From: Tritrichomonas musculus
Taxonomy: Eukaryota > Parabasalia > Tritrichomonadida > Tritrichomonadidae
DNA: 64,000 nt
Direction: 5' to 3'
Assembly: GCA_039105265.1 (NCBI GenBank)
Contig: JAPFFF010000008.1
Span: 1,798,001 to 1,862,000 of the forward strand
The translations under genes were made by a program, and so were the position numbers. The notes below the pieces were generated by a model, which did not search any database, was not told where the DNA came from, and saw only the letters and a list, made by a program, of their open reading frames with translations. Positions 1-10,369 of this stretch are shown piece after piece; position 1 is the stretch's first letter, and each line of letters starts with the position of its first letter.

Positions 1-1715
1 CTACTTTGAATAGATATCTCTTTGATATTTGTATTTTGAAATGCACATTCGCCAATTATTGAAAGGTTGGATGGATAATAAACATTTGTCAGATTTTCAC
101 AGCCGGTAAATGCAAATGCTGAAATAACTTTGATATTCGATGGAATATGAGCTTCTTTAATGTCATGATGTGCAAAGAGGAGAATATCATAATCATCGCT
201 GTTGTTATCTGTTTTACAAAGCAAATATTTATTGTCTTTAAATATGAATCTGTTATTGTCTGGTGATATTTTAATCTTTTTCAAATGTTTCATTCCATAG
301 AAACATCCACCTTTCAACTCAATCAAACTGGAAGGAAGAAAAATTTCTTCAATGTTTGTTGATGAAAATGCGCCAAATTCAATTAGTTGTAAGTTAGAAT
401 TTGATGAGAATTCGATTTTTGCTAAATTAGAATATTCAAATGCTTTCTCACATATTATTGACACACTTGATGGAATAGAAATCTCTCTGATTTTTGTAGA
501 TTCAAATGCAGATTTCTCTATTATTTTTAATTTTGAATTTGGTGCAAATTCTACTTTAGTTAGATTTCTGCACCAGCTAAATGCAGATTCATTTATTGTC
601 GTGACATTAAATGGAATAGAAATCTCAATGATATTTGTGGATGCAAATGCATTTTTGCCGATTTTTTCTAATTTTGAATTTGGTTGAAATTCTACTTTGT
701 TAAGATAATAACAATGGCTAAAAGAAGATTTTTCTATTGTTGTGACACTAGATGGAATATAAATATTAGTAATTTTTGAACGATAAAATGAAAATTTATC
801 AATTGTATTTAGGATTGATTTGGATGAAAACTCCACATTAGTTAATTGACAATTGCTAAATGAATTCGAACCAATTTTTGAAACACTCGATGGAATATGA
901 ATATTTTGAATATTTGCATAACTAAATGCATAAGAATCAATTGTTTGTAAGTTTGAGTCGGATTGAAATTCAATTTTTGTTAGATTTTTGCAATTTTGAA
1001 ATGCATACGATGAAATCATTTTTATATCAGATGGAATATAGGATTCTTTGATATCACGGCGTGCAAAAAGAAGAGTATCATAAACATCACTGTTGTTATC
1101 GGTTTTGCCAAGTAAATATTTGTCGTCTTTGAAAATAAATCTTTTGTTTTCAGGTGGAACTATGATCTTGGTCAACATTAATACATTTGAGCACCATCTA
1201 CTTTGTAAATCAATTACACTTGCTGGCAATTTGATGTAGTTAGCTGGCAAATAATCTAATGAATAAATTGTTTTAATGGCAGAATTATCTTCAAATGTAA
1301 TCTCTATTGGTGTTTTTTCATAATAATCTATGACGAGTCCAGTAATGCTTGTAATCAAATATAAATTACCATCATGTGCAATTGATCGTGGAATAAAAAT
1401 TTTTTTGGTTCCATAACAGAGTCTGACACTAAATAATGATGCTGTTTTATTCTTTTTGTTGAGCCTATAATGCATATCAGTGTGATTTGAATAAATTGAA
1501 ATGCATTCACGCATTAGATATTCAAGCCTTTCGATATCACATTTCTTGCATAAACGGTGTAATGTGCTTTTCATACCATAATAATCAGTATTTGTGATAT
1601 GAGCATTTTTGAAAATATTAATAATTTCTGTCTTCTTTTCTTGAGATAAGTTCACCATGTCATCTTCAAATTCTTCAATTGGGATTTCGACTTTTTTTGA
1701 TTCTTCGTTGCCCAT
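1..1715 (-). CDS. BspA-like leucine-rich-repeat protein, C-terminus beyond window edge
   Basis: Reading the minus strand from the ATG at 1715, the frame stays open to base 1, so the gene is partial at its 3' end. The first ~120 residues are a non-repeat region starting MGNEESKKVEIPIEEF. After that come LRR_5-type units of about 23 residues, with the repeated theme IPSSV..I...AF..C.NL..VEF. This pattern defines the trichomonad BspA-like family. There is no signal peptide at this start, so the visible part would be cytosolic, unlike the surface members of the family. Two units in the middle are spaced by a longer insert ending FIFKDNKYLLCKTDNN, and the same insert theme occurs twice, which suggests an internal block duplication. 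An initiator-like TCATTTTTTAT lies 10 nt upstream of the ATG. The family assignment is firm; its role here (adhesion, scaffolding) is unknown. Confidence 0.85.
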   Translation of the reverse strand, partial: MGNEESKKVEIPIEEFEDDMVNLSQEKKTEIINIFKNAHITNTDYYGMKSTLHRLCKKCDIERLEYLMRECISIYSNHTDMHYRLNKKNKTASLFSVRLCYGTKKIFIPRSIAHDGNLYLITSITGLVIDYYEKTPIEITFEDNSAIKTIYSLDYLPANYIKLPASVIDLQSRWCSNVLMLTKIIVPPENKRFIFKDDKYLLGKTDNNSDVYDTLLFARRDIKESYIPSDIKMISSYAFQNCKNLTKIEFQSDSNLQTIDSYAFSYANIQNIHIPSSVSKIGSNSFSNCQLTNVEFSSKSILNTIDKFSFYRSKITNIYIPSSVTTIEKSSFSHCYYLNKVEFQPNSKLEKIGKNAFASTNIIEISIPFNVTTINESAFSWCRNLTKVEFAPNSKLKIIEKSAFESTKIREISIPSSVSIICEKAFEYSNLAKIEFSSNSNLQLIEFGAFSSTNIEEIFLPSSLIELKGGCFYGMKHLKKIKISPDNNRFIFKDNKYLLCKTDNNSDDYDILLFAHHDIKEAHIPSNIKVISAFAFTGCENLTNVYYPSNLSIIGECAFQNTNIKEISIQS

Positions 1716-1716
1716 G

Positions 1717-1727
1717 ATAAAAAATGA
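1717..1727 (-). promoter_or_regulatory. trichomonad initiator (Inr)-like site
   Basis: TCATTTTTTAT immediately upstream of the ATG at 1715 fits the known trichomonad initiator TCAYTWYT, which normally sits within about 20 nt of the start codon. This is motif matching only. Confidence 0.5.
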
Positions 1728-2164
1728 AATTTGGGCATATTTTTCAAAAAAATAAAAATTATTCTCAATTCTTTTGAATAGTCTCTGAATTATAATTCAA
1801 ATTTATAAAATGTGTGCCAAATTAAAACTTGAAATTTAATTTCCATTTTGTTTTAATTTGATTTGATTTTGTGCCAAAGTTACAATTAGAAGACACATAA
1901 TGATTCAATTTTGTGCAAATCTTTATGACTCTTTTTAAAGATATAATAAATATATATATGCATATTGAGATTCTATTCACATAAATTTCAAATCCCAACT
2001 ACGAATTTTATATTAGGTATTTTGATAAATTACACTTGATCATTAGGTTTATGCTTTCTAGCATGATAATTATGATTGTCTTGTTTTTTGTGCTCGAGAT
2101 ATTTAAAATATCAAAATTCCTAATTTTATTTGGCATATACGTTCACCCTCACTTGATCATTGAA

Positions 2165-2390
2165 AAATCTTGAACTAGTTGATTTTCCAAATGATTTGAA
2201 ACTTCAGACGTTTGAAAGATATGCTTTTTCTTATTCATCTGTTAAAAGCGTCAAAATTTCCTCATCAGTTACATCAATTAGAAAAGGTGCTTTTTATTTT
2301 TGAGGTCATCTTGAATTAATTGAAATCCCAAATGACTCAAAACTTCAAAAGATTGATAAGGATGGGATTTCAATTTCGCATTACAATTAA
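2165..2390 (+). pseudogene. BspA-type LRR fragment
   Basis: One frame encodes ELVDFPNDLKLQTFERYAF followed by VKISSSVTSIRKGAF. These are two clear LRR_5 units, then a stop, and a third unit (LIEIPNDSKLQKI) resumes after it. There is no start codon or flanking gene body, so this is a relic of a BspA-like gene. It ends inside the left arm of a 32-bp inverted repeat. Confidence 0.6.
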
Positions 2391-2479
2391 TTAAAGTGTC
2401 AGAAAATTCTGAAAATTATATGCATATAAAGGATCTTGAATTAATGCAATTTTCAGAATTTTCTGACACTTTAATTAAT
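2386..2479. repeat. perfect 32-bp inverted repeat with 30-nt loop
   Basis: Bases 2386-2417 and 2448-2479 are exact reverse complements (core AAGTGTCAGAAAATTCTG). The repeat lies exactly between an LRR relic on the plus strand and an AAA+ relic on the minus strand, so it may mark the rearrangement that joined them or be a small foldback element. Confidence 0.8.
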
Positions 2480-3838
2480 AGTTTTTTCTTTTCAAGATTA
2501 TAAATAAATATTGGATTGAATTTAGATTTTGTAAGACCAATTTTTTCTCTAACATTAGATATGTCATTTTCATTAACAAATCTATATGCAAAAATCATCA
2601 TTGATATGAAATTTTCATCTATTTGGTCATATGTAACTTCCCTAAATATTATATATTTAACAATATCATTTAATGTTAATGGATGTGAGTTGCTTTCTTT
2701 GACTTCATTTTTTGTAATTTGAAAAACGATCAATTTCCATTTCAAATTGTGTTCCTTCAAATAATTTTGTAATCACCTTGAAAATATCATTTTCCTTTGG
2801 ATTATTAACAATATGATATATTGATGAAAAGATCAAAGAAGATGGAAGTTTCTCTCTACTATAATATCCATTCAGTGGGTTAAAAATTCCAACAAGATTA
2901 AGTTTTCCTTTTGGTATTCAAATGTATTTGGGAACTTTCATATGAAATAAAAAACTTGACCTTCACTCATTGATGTAGTTAATGTTCCGTTGATGAAATA
3001 TACTTTTTCATCTTTGATTGAAATGATTCCATAAAAATCTTTTGGTTTTGTGCCTGAATGAAATGAGTACATTTGAAAACCTTTTGAATTAACATTGTTT
3101 GGCCTAATTTGTGAAAACTTTCGTGCTGCTGACGTTTTTCCAACACATGTTGGTCCGATAACACATACTGGTATATTTATGAGCGATGATGCAAATAATT
3201 TAGCTATGAAACTTTTTAAATTAGTGGAATTTATGAAGAAGAATTTGTTTTCATCTCTTGTGTCTTGAATATCTTTCAAATTGTCAATTAAAAATTTTTC
3301 TATTTTGGGTGGAGTATTAAAGTCTTTTTCAGTATTGATAAGAAGATCAATTGAAAAGTTGATAATTATTTCTTTTTCAATTTCCTTTGGGAAATAATAA
3401 CAATACTTCAGAACAGCTCTGCATAATTGTGAAAGTTTAAACATTGTTATTTTCATATCTTTGATTTTGTCATATAAAATGTTAATCAAATTTTGGTCTA
3501 TTTTGTTTTCTTCTTTTTCTTCTTTTTTGTCTTCTTTCGTATTTTTTTTGAAGCAAAAGTCATTAGAATCTGAATCAGAGTCAGAACAAATTCATTAGAT
3601 TAATAAAAGAGAAAAAACATAATGAATATATATCTGGTTCACCAGTTAATTATGAAGATACAATAGAATCAATAATTTTATATATGAATTGCATATTCTT
3701 TGCTTCATTACAAAGTATATATGAAGGAAAACCGGCAGCAGTAGTTGGTATTGCTATACTAGGTTGATTCGTTGCATCATCAAATGCAAATAATAGATAC
3801 TTTACATAAAATATTCTAATCATTCTGCATAAATACAA
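2416..3838 (-). pseudogene. AAA+ ATPase relic (midasin/dynein-related type)
   Basis: The longest open piece (2938-3489, 183 aa) has a Walker A motif, GPTCVGKTSAA, at residues 112-122. It is followed by FHSGTKPKDFYG and a stretch ending TSMSEGQVFYF, the order seen in AAA_5 (midasin/dynein-related) modules. Downstream on the same strand, other frames carry GIFNPLNGYYSREKLPSS and SHPLTLNDIVKYIIF, which also suit that family. Upstream, an acidic segment (SDSDSDSND) and another open piece (3650-3838) may be the preceding part. Several frame changes separate these pieces, some at A-runs. This is a decayed host gene. A Polinton packaging ATPase was considered and does not fit the sequence after Walker A. 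Confidence 0.55.
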
Positions 3839-3850
3839 AGTTTAAATAGA

Positions 3851-4945
3851 TTCATCATGAGATCCAATTTCATGAATTTTGGTTTATATAAGATGCAAAC
3901 CTGCGTTTTGGGAATTGAATTTTGCATGTATTTTTGCTAAATTTCATATACAAAAAGTTATATATAATAGAACAAAAAAACAATTTATTTACTTATATTT
4001 TCAAAGGATTTATACAGAATACTTCAAAGCTTGATACTTTCTGTGGAAAAAAGCGGATAACATTGGATTGAATATAATTAAAATTTAAAAGCATGTATAA
4101 AACTTTCTGATGAATATTCATAATTTAAAATCTTCTGCTTGATCAAATGAGATCCCTATAGTATATAATTTGTAATACTTTATATACAGATGATTTTAAG
4201 GTATATCTGCTTTTGAGGCTAATGTTCTTTGGTTATCTTAGCATTGATTTTATAGAACTATTGACTTCATTGGTAAATAAATTCATTTTCCATTTAATTC
4301 CATGACACCTTTATAAAAATTGGTTAACATAGCTTTTCCACTTTTTAAGAAAAATTTTATATATAATATTCTAAACTCAAATATATAAAAAAGGTTAATT
4401 TAGAGTCATTCATTTTAAATTCAATGTGCTTTTCAAAAAATAATTATAAAAGATTTTATAGATTGGATGAAACACACTTTTGTGTTATTGAATGTGTCAT
4501 TGAAAAAAAGTGTCACATTTCCATAATTACCCTAATTTTCAAAAAGTATTGTCAAGAATATAAAACCAGTAAAAATCATGAAATTTTCATATTAAATAGG
4601 ATGATTATTATTGTCATTTTGAATCTGCTATTTTTTTGTACATAATTTAATTAGTTATGATAAAATAACTTTTCAATTAAAATTCTTAATAATAAATAAT
4701 CTCTTTTTAAATATGTGAGAATTTCCTATCGTCCAGTGCAATTATTTTGTATATATACAAAGAGTAAAAATATACAATTAAAAAAAAATAAAAGCAGGAA
4801 AGCATTTAAAGCCATCATAAAATGCACTCATTAATAAAGATATATGATAAAAAGACATTAATTGTTCCTATTTATGGTCAACTTTAATTTAATAAATTTA
4901 AAAATATGAAATAAGTCTGCCAATATAAAATTTTAAATAATTTCA
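3851..4945. other. A+T-rich intergenic stretch
   Basis: I see no supported gene here. The short open frame near 4424-4645 has no recognisable motif and is low-complexity. Confidence 0.5.
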
Positions 4946-5521
4946 TCACCAAATAATTGGGAGAGGATCAATAGATGGTGTGTTCGATATATCATATTCA
5001 ATGTTTAAATGCTCTTCTTCTTTGTTATTTACATCAAATAGGTTTTCAATTCCAAAAGATTGCACTTTCAGCAATTTATGTTTTAAGCAAAAACGCTTTT
5101 GTTTGAGTTCATTCTTCATACATTTGATGTCTTGAAGCCTTGCAAGTTCCCTTCTACTAGTTTTTTTCATTTTAATATTAACCATATCTTCAAATTGTTC
5201 ATTATCATTGGTCAATTTGAGCCATTTATCAAAGAAATTTGGATTTCTTTTCTTCATATTTGATGGGATTAACACAATTTTATTATCTTTCTTTATGTTA
5301 TAATAATCGAAAGATTTTGAAATATCTAGAATTTGCCCACTGTATATATACAATGAATCCTTTGGATAAATATCATTCAATATTGATATTGAGCTATTTT
5401 TATTGAGTTTTATATGTTTGATACGATGAAAAGGTTGACATATATAAATGGCAAATTCAATAGTTTTATTTTCAGATGATTTAAAATGACATTTCTCCTT
5501 TACATCATTCCCATCATGCAT
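4946..5521 (-). CDS. ubiquitin-like-fold hypothetical protein
   Basis: 191 residues. Residues ~20-95 look like a ubiquitin-type beta-grasp domain: IEFAIYICQPFHRIKHIKL, then LYIYSGQILDISKSF, then YNIKKDNKIVLIP. This matches the strand-turn-strand, SGQ.LD....F..Y.I...D.I...P pattern that trichomonad ubiquitin-like proteins share. The rest is basic and possibly helical (residues ~125-155, with KKTSRRELARLQ), ending in an acidic tail. There is no C-terminal Gly-Gly, so it is unlikely to be conjugated and more likely uses the domain for binding. TCACTTAA lies directly before the ATG, which supports this start. The fold call is an inference from pattern and has not been confirmed. Confidence 0.55.
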   Translation of the reverse strand: MHDGNDVKEKCHFKSSENKTIEFAIYICQPFHRIKHIKLNKNSSISILNDIYPKDSLYIYSGQILDISKSFDYYNIKKDNKIVLIPSNMKKRNPNFFDKWLKLTNDNEQFEDMVNIKMKKTSRRELARLQDIKCMKNELKQKRFCLKHKLLKVQSFGIENLFDVNNKEEEHLNIEYDISNTPSIDPLPIIW

Positions 5522-5529
5522 TTAAGTGA
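5522..5529 (-). promoter_or_regulatory. trichomonad Inr-like site
   Basis: TCACTTAA on the minus strand abuts the ATG at 5521 and partly matches TCAYTWYT. Confidence 0.35.
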
Positions 5530-5751
5530 TATAAAAAGCGGTTTTGTGATATTAAAAAATGAGACTTAATTTGAAAAGTTCTTCAATTCACAAACAATTT
5601 TTAAACTGATCAGAATTGATTATTAATATAATAATTGAATATCTTAAGAAAATTTTTCAAAGAAGTCTTTTTCATGACACAAAACTACTGTGTAGATTTC
5701 GTTTGTAATTGATTTTTTAATGTAAATTATCCTGATTGGAACCAATTATTC

Positions 5752-5754
<3 letters not shown>

Positions 5755-5788
<34 letters not shown>
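5755..5788. repeat. 34-bp poly-T tract
   Basis: Uninterrupted T run in an intergenic region. Its length is likely to vary between strains or assemblies. Confidence 0.9.
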
Positions 5789-5789
<1 letters not shown>

Positions 5790-6119
5790 ATTAATTGAAG
5801 TATAAATGACACTTTTTCAAACCATAAAAACCTTCACTGAATCTTAATTTTTTATTGGCTTATAATATTTGAAAAGTAAAGCAATTCTGTAATCATCAAA
5901 TAATAGACTTTACTTTGTTCACATCACTAAGGGCCTAACGTAACTTTTTAACGTTTATATTCTTTTATAATTTGTTTTATATGTCAAGATGAAATTAAAA
6001 GTTTATAAAACAATATTATAGCCGTAAATATTATTTACTAAATAATCTAGAAATATTGAATCATGTAAATTGAAAAAGCAAACTCAATTCAGAATATATT
6101 GGTTAAATTTTTATTTTAA

Positions 6120-6359
6120 GGTACAAATCCAGTACGTTTAGTAACCGCAATTTTTTTTGACATTCTCAAAGAATAAAATGACATGTTAAATAAAAAACGA
6201 TTATTTTCATCCATTTCATATAACATGTCAAAATATTTATTTAAATAGTAAAATAAGTGTCAAAAACAAACCTAGTCAATTTAAACTTTTTCAGAGACAT
6301 GCAACTATTCAAATAATAAACGTTCTCCAGTTCAAAAAATAACGTGCTGGATTTGTACC
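6120..6359. mobile_element. 240-bp MITE with TTAA target duplication
   Basis: The ends are GGTACAAATCCAGTACGTT and its reverse complement with one mismatch. TTAA lies on both sides (6116-6119 and 6360-6363). TTAA duplication is typical of piggyBac-type transposition, so this is probably a non-autonomous piggyBac-like element. A nested 10-bp inverted repeat (TGACATGTTA) occurs inside. There is no coding capacity. Confidence 0.75.
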
Positions 6360-6363
6360 TTAA

Positions 6364-6710
6364 GGTTCTCCTTTCAAATTCATAAGATTAAATTCAATGA
6401 GATTTCACAAATAAAATATACATAAATATCGTTTTTAAAAATGAATTAAAATATAAAATTTATATAGATATATATTTCAAATAATTGAATAAAAATATAT
6501 TTATGAAATCTTACCGATTTTGTTTTTTTACAGATAGAAATCATAGAATTAAAGATTCAATAAAATGTTGAATAAAATAAGATATAATCGTTGAGGCCAA
6601 ATATTTTTATTTTTCACCAAAACTTTTTCCGAAAAATGCTCTATTGAATTATATATTCTATGAGTTAATTCAATATTGAATAATTTACATTTTTTTAGGG
6701 AAGGAGAACC
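6364..6710. mobile_element. 347-bp MITE with TTAA target duplication, abutting the previous one
   Basis: The ends are GGTTCTCCTT and its exact reverse complement (6701-6710). TTAA lies at 6360-6363 and 6711-6714. It shares the central TTAA with the 240-bp element, so one of the two inserted into the other's target duplication. The terminal sequences differ from the neighbour, so these are two families. There is no coding capacity. Confidence 0.7.
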
Positions 6711-7019
6711 TTAAGAAACCAAAAGGAGATTTTACTTATTTATATCAATCAATAAAATAAAATAAATTCTTAATATATTTAGATATTGATTATTTGATGA
6801 TTAATGTGAAAATCAAATAGAAAAAATAATGATGTTCCAACTTGATTCTATAATTTTCATTTCAACAAGAAGGAACAGCAAATGTGGAAAACTCGAAACA
6901 TTCATTTCTTTGAAATGACTTTTGTTATACAAATTTGGCAAAAATATTAATTCCTAATAATGTAAAATTGCTGTTGGATGCTTCCTCCATTGCTGCCATT
7001 TAACTTCTGTTTCTTTTGA

Positions 7020-7870
7020 AAAATACTCAAATTTGATTGAAATCAATGATTGCGCATTTTCTATGACAAAAATCAATTCAATTCAATTCCAAAAAGTGTC
7101 AAAAGAATAGGAAATTACCGCTTCTTGAATTTCTTCTTTTTTTTCAAATTAATTGTTTCAATAGAACAAAAATCATTGAATTAAAATTGAATGAGATCTA
7201 TCAAAAAGTGGATTATAATCTATCAAAAATTTACTTTAATTGAATCACTTGACAAAGAAAATATCACTTCCTTTACTATACCAACAGGGATCACAACAAT
7301 TGAAAGAAATGCATTTAATAGTTGCATTAATTTGAAAAAAAGATGAAATATCAGAAGATTCAAGCATCGCAAAAATCATGGATGGCACTTTTTCAAATTG
7401 TACATCATTGAATGATATCATTCCAAAGTGCCATCCATTGACAGCATTTGTAATTCCAAAGAATGTTGATTATTTTGGCAAAGAAACACTGCTTCCAAAA
7501 CTGTATTAAAAATGAAGGTCAAATTGCATTTACTAGCCAAAGAAAAACTTTTGAAGACCTTGGGTTGATTTCAATCTGAAAGCCACTCAATTATTGTTGT
7601 TGAATGAGAATTTAAAATTTGTAAAAAACTGGTTGAATTCCAAGCAAAAAAAATTTTGACTCATCAGCATTTGAAAACTGCACAAAATTGAAAAAAAACA
7701 TTCATTTCCCCCAAACTTTCATTTGAAAAAGTTGCTTTATGAACACAGCTATCCAAGAGTACATAATTCCTGAAAATATGAAAGTTGTACAACAATCAAC
7801 ATTCAAAAATTGTCAAAATTCTAGAATGAGATTTAATGTTTTAATAAGGCAGAAAGAAAAAAAAAAAAAT
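7020..7870 (+). pseudogene. decayed BspA-like LRR gene
   Basis: LRR_5 themes are readable in shifting frames: SNLIEINDCAFSMTKINSI, then ENITSFTIPTGITTIERNAF, then IMDGTFSNCTSLNDI, then LTAFVIPKNVDYFG. Many frame changes and stops separate them and no start can be assigned. A 12-bp inverted repeat (GGATGGCACTTT) near 7379-7431 lies within it. It precedes the intact BspA-like gene at 8000 and may be an older copy. Confidence 0.65.
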
Positions 7871-7999
7871 CAAAAAAATTTTGAGAAAACCTTTTGAGAT
7901 TTAATAAATTTTTATTTTTGAAAAACCTTTAATAATTAATTCATAGATGTAACTCAAATTTTGTATAAAAAAAAATTTTATGAGTCAAAAATTTTATAA

Positions 8000-9151
8000 A
8001 TGAGTATAAATGAGCAAGTTAAGAATATCACTCAAAATGATATCATTTATGTTTTAAATGAAAGCATTCATACGTCTGATATACAAGGAAATAATAAAAT
8101 TAGTGGAGATATTGTCATACCTCGATCAATACAGCACGATGGAAAAGAATATACTGTCACAAACATATTAGAATCTGCTTTTGAGAGAAGCTATCTACTC
8201 AAATCGATCAAATTTCCACCAGATTCAGGACTTCTTTCAATTCATAACGATGCTTTCCGTTATTCCTCGATTTCTTCCATTAATATACCTCCACATGTAA
8301 CATATATTGGCAAATATGCTTTTATTTGGTGTGAAAAACTTCGAAATTTTGAAATCCCAGATAATACAGATCTCCAAATTATCGATGAATATGCTTTTTC
8401 ACGTTCATCTTTAAGAAGAATTTATATACCATCGGATATTTCAGCTCTTAAAAATGGTTGGTGTGCATATACTCCTAAATTAGCTGAAGTAAACATAATT
8501 CAAAGAGAAACAGAAAACATTAAATATTTTGACAACAAAAATTTCATTGTTGGAAAGACAGATTTAAGTAGTGAAGAATATGATATTCTTGTTTATGCAC
8601 GTCGTGATCTTGTACAAGTGAATATTCCTCCTTTTATAAAAGAAATTGGAAGTTTCGCATTCGTTTATTGTTCATTTGAAAAAATTTTTATTCCATCGCA
8701 AGTCACAATCATTGGCGATGGATCTTTTGCTATGAATAACAAGTTGAAAGTTGTTGATATTCTTGAAAATTCAGAACTAAGAATCATCAAAAGATATGCA
8801 TTCTCATTTACTTCATTAAAACGTATTTTTATTCCAAAAAAAGTGACAGAAATTGGTGAATATTGTTTCGCCTTTTCAGCTTTAGAAAAAGTTGATTTTG
8901 ATGATAATTCATTAATTGAAAAAATTGGCAAAGTTGCATTTTCTTGCTCAATTAAAAGTTTTTTTGTTCCACGAAAATTAAAGATTATATCAGCAAGTTG
9001 CTTAAGAAATATTCAAAATTTGCTCATTGAAATTGATGAAAATTCTGAAATAGAATCTTTGGATTCATTTATTAGTGAACTGTCATCGACAAAACTTTTA
9101 ATAATGGCTCCAAAGAAATTAATTGATTCCTTATCAAATAAAAATATTTAA
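8000..9151 (+). CDS. BspA-like LRR protein, intact
   Basis: 383 residues from ATG to TAA without interruption. About 70 N-terminal residues (ending GDIVIPRSIQHDGKEYTVT) lead into roughly 10 LRR_5 units with the theme IPPHVTYIGKYAF..C. A longer spacer around residues 165-205 contains KYFDNKNFIVGKTDLS, an insert also seen in the partial gene at the left edge of the window. No signal peptide or membrane segment is visible, so it is predicted to be intracellular, or secreted by an unusual route. The N-terminal phrase IPRSI.HDG is shared with the gene at 1-1715, marking them as close paralogues. No strong initiator motif is seen. Function in trichomonads is unproven; BspA proteins elsewhere bind host matrix. 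Confidence 0.88.
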   Translation: MSINEQVKNITQNDIIYVLNESIHTSDIQGNNKISGDIVIPRSIQHDGKEYTVTNILESAFERSYLLKSIKFPPDSGLLSIHNDAFRYSSISSINIPPHVTYIGKYAFIWCEKLRNFEIPDNTDLQIIDEYAFSRSSLRRIYIPSDISALKNGWCAYTPKLAEVNIIQRETENIKYFDNKNFIVGKTDLSSEEYDILVYARRDLVQVNIPPFIKEIGSFAFVYCSFEKIFIPSQVTIIGDGSFAMNNKLKVVDILENSELRIIKRYAFSFTSLKRIFIPKKVTEIGEYCFAFSALEKVDFDDNSLIEKIGKVAFSCSIKSFFVPRKLKIISASCLRNIQNLLIEIDENSEIESLDSFISELSSTKLLIMAPKKLIDSLSNKNI

Positions 9152-9225
9152 TATGATTTAGTTTTTTTTACTTGTAATGACTCTTGAAGAGTCAATCCTG
9201 TATTTCGTTAGTACCTTGAAGAGTC

Positions 9226-9300
9226 AATCCTTTTAGTGATTAAGAGGGTAATTTGTATAAAACAAAAATTTTTATTTTATTTTTAATCACTAAAAGGATT
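9226..9300. repeat. perfect 18-bp inverted repeat plus short direct repeats
   Basis: AATCCTTTTAGTGATTAA at 9226-9243 and its reverse complement at 9283-9300 enclose a 39-nt loop. Just upstream, CTTGAAGAGTCAATCCT occurs twice. The repeat sits in the short gap after the BspA-like gene, so it could form a 3' hairpin in that transcript or be a tiny foldback element. Confidence 0.75.
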
Positions 9301-9390
9301 TTATTAACTTTATCAGATACATAATATATTAAATAAATTATTATTATATAATCTTATTTAATTTCAAGATAAAGAATATTCTATATTTCA

Positions 9391-10042
9391 ATATAGACGA
9401 TGCTTTTTCAGAAACAAAAATAGAAGAAATTTTTATTCCATCAAGTGTTACATAAATATGTGAATATGCATTTTGTGGTTGCCATAATCTAACCAAAGTT
9501 GAAATTCCAACGAATTCTAATTTAAAAACATTTGAATATTCTTCATTTGCATGTTCAAATATCGAAGAAATTTTCATTCCACCAAATGCTTCAAAAATAT
9601 GTGAAAGTGCATTTTCTGGCTGTTCTTATCTGAAGAAAGTTGAAATTCCAACGAATTCTAATTTACAAACAATTGAACAATATTCATTTTCAGTTTCACC
9701 AATCAAACAAATTTTCATTCCACCAAGTTTTTCAAAAATATGTGAATATATGCATTTTCTGATTGCTCAAATCTAATCAAAATTGAAATTCCAATAAATT
9801 CTAATTTACGAACAATTGAAAATTATGCATTTAAAGATACAAATATCGAAGAAATTTTGATTCCCCCAAATCTTTCAGAAATAAGTGATGAAGCATTTTT
9901 TTTTTTTTTTTTTTGCCAAAATCTTCAAATAGTTGAAATTTCAGAAGAATCAAAACTTCAATCATTATCACCATTCGTTTTATCACAAAATCCAAGTATT
10001 ATAATTATGATTCCTTCATCATTAAGGATGAATTTTAAATAA
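9391..10042 (+). pseudogene. BspA-like LRR relic
   Basis: Five or so LRR_5 units are visible (for example IEEIFIPPNASKICESAF and VEIPTNSNLQTIEQ), with in-frame stops and a frame change near 9750. The last ~60 codons (9857-10042) are open but contain a 15-T run translated as poly-Phe, which is foreign to the repeat. There is no start. The units resemble those of the gene at 1-1715 more than the gene at 8000. Confidence 0.65.
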
Positions 10043-10369
10043 AAAAATTTTTTTATTTGCTTTATATTAAAATATCAAAATGACAAGCTATTCTTAAAAA
10101 ATATAGGGTGTCCCACGAAATCGCATAATCTCATACAAAATAAAAGCTACACTCATGATTTTAATATATTGTATTTAACTATATATTTATATAAATATAT
10201 TTTGGAATTGATCAATGAAAACCATTTTACGTTTCAAAAAATTGATTTTTTTGAGAGCATCATTTTAGTCATTCAAATATGCTCAGATTGAATAAAAATA
10301 GTATATTAGAAAATATTTGAATAGAAGCAAGCTTTATTTTTTATAATAAGTTTTATTAAAATGGAAAAA
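10043..10369. other. intergenic
   Basis: No gene seen. It contains a GGGTGTCCCA string near 10108 reminiscent of some transposon ends, but no matching opposite end is present. Confidence 0.4.

Noticed and set aside
2938-3489. Walker A ATPase as a Polinton packaging ATPase
   Set aside because: The residues after the P-loop (FHSGTKPKDFYG, TSMSEGQVFYF) and the neighbouring text fit dynein-related AAA modules. No integrase, polymerase B, protease or capsid gene is nearby.
5755-5788. Poly-T tracts as functional signals
   Set aside because: Such runs are scattered in intergenic DNA without any consistent position relative to genes.
10105-10120. GGGTGTCCCA as a transposon terminus
   Set aside because: No inverted partner or target duplication was found in the window.
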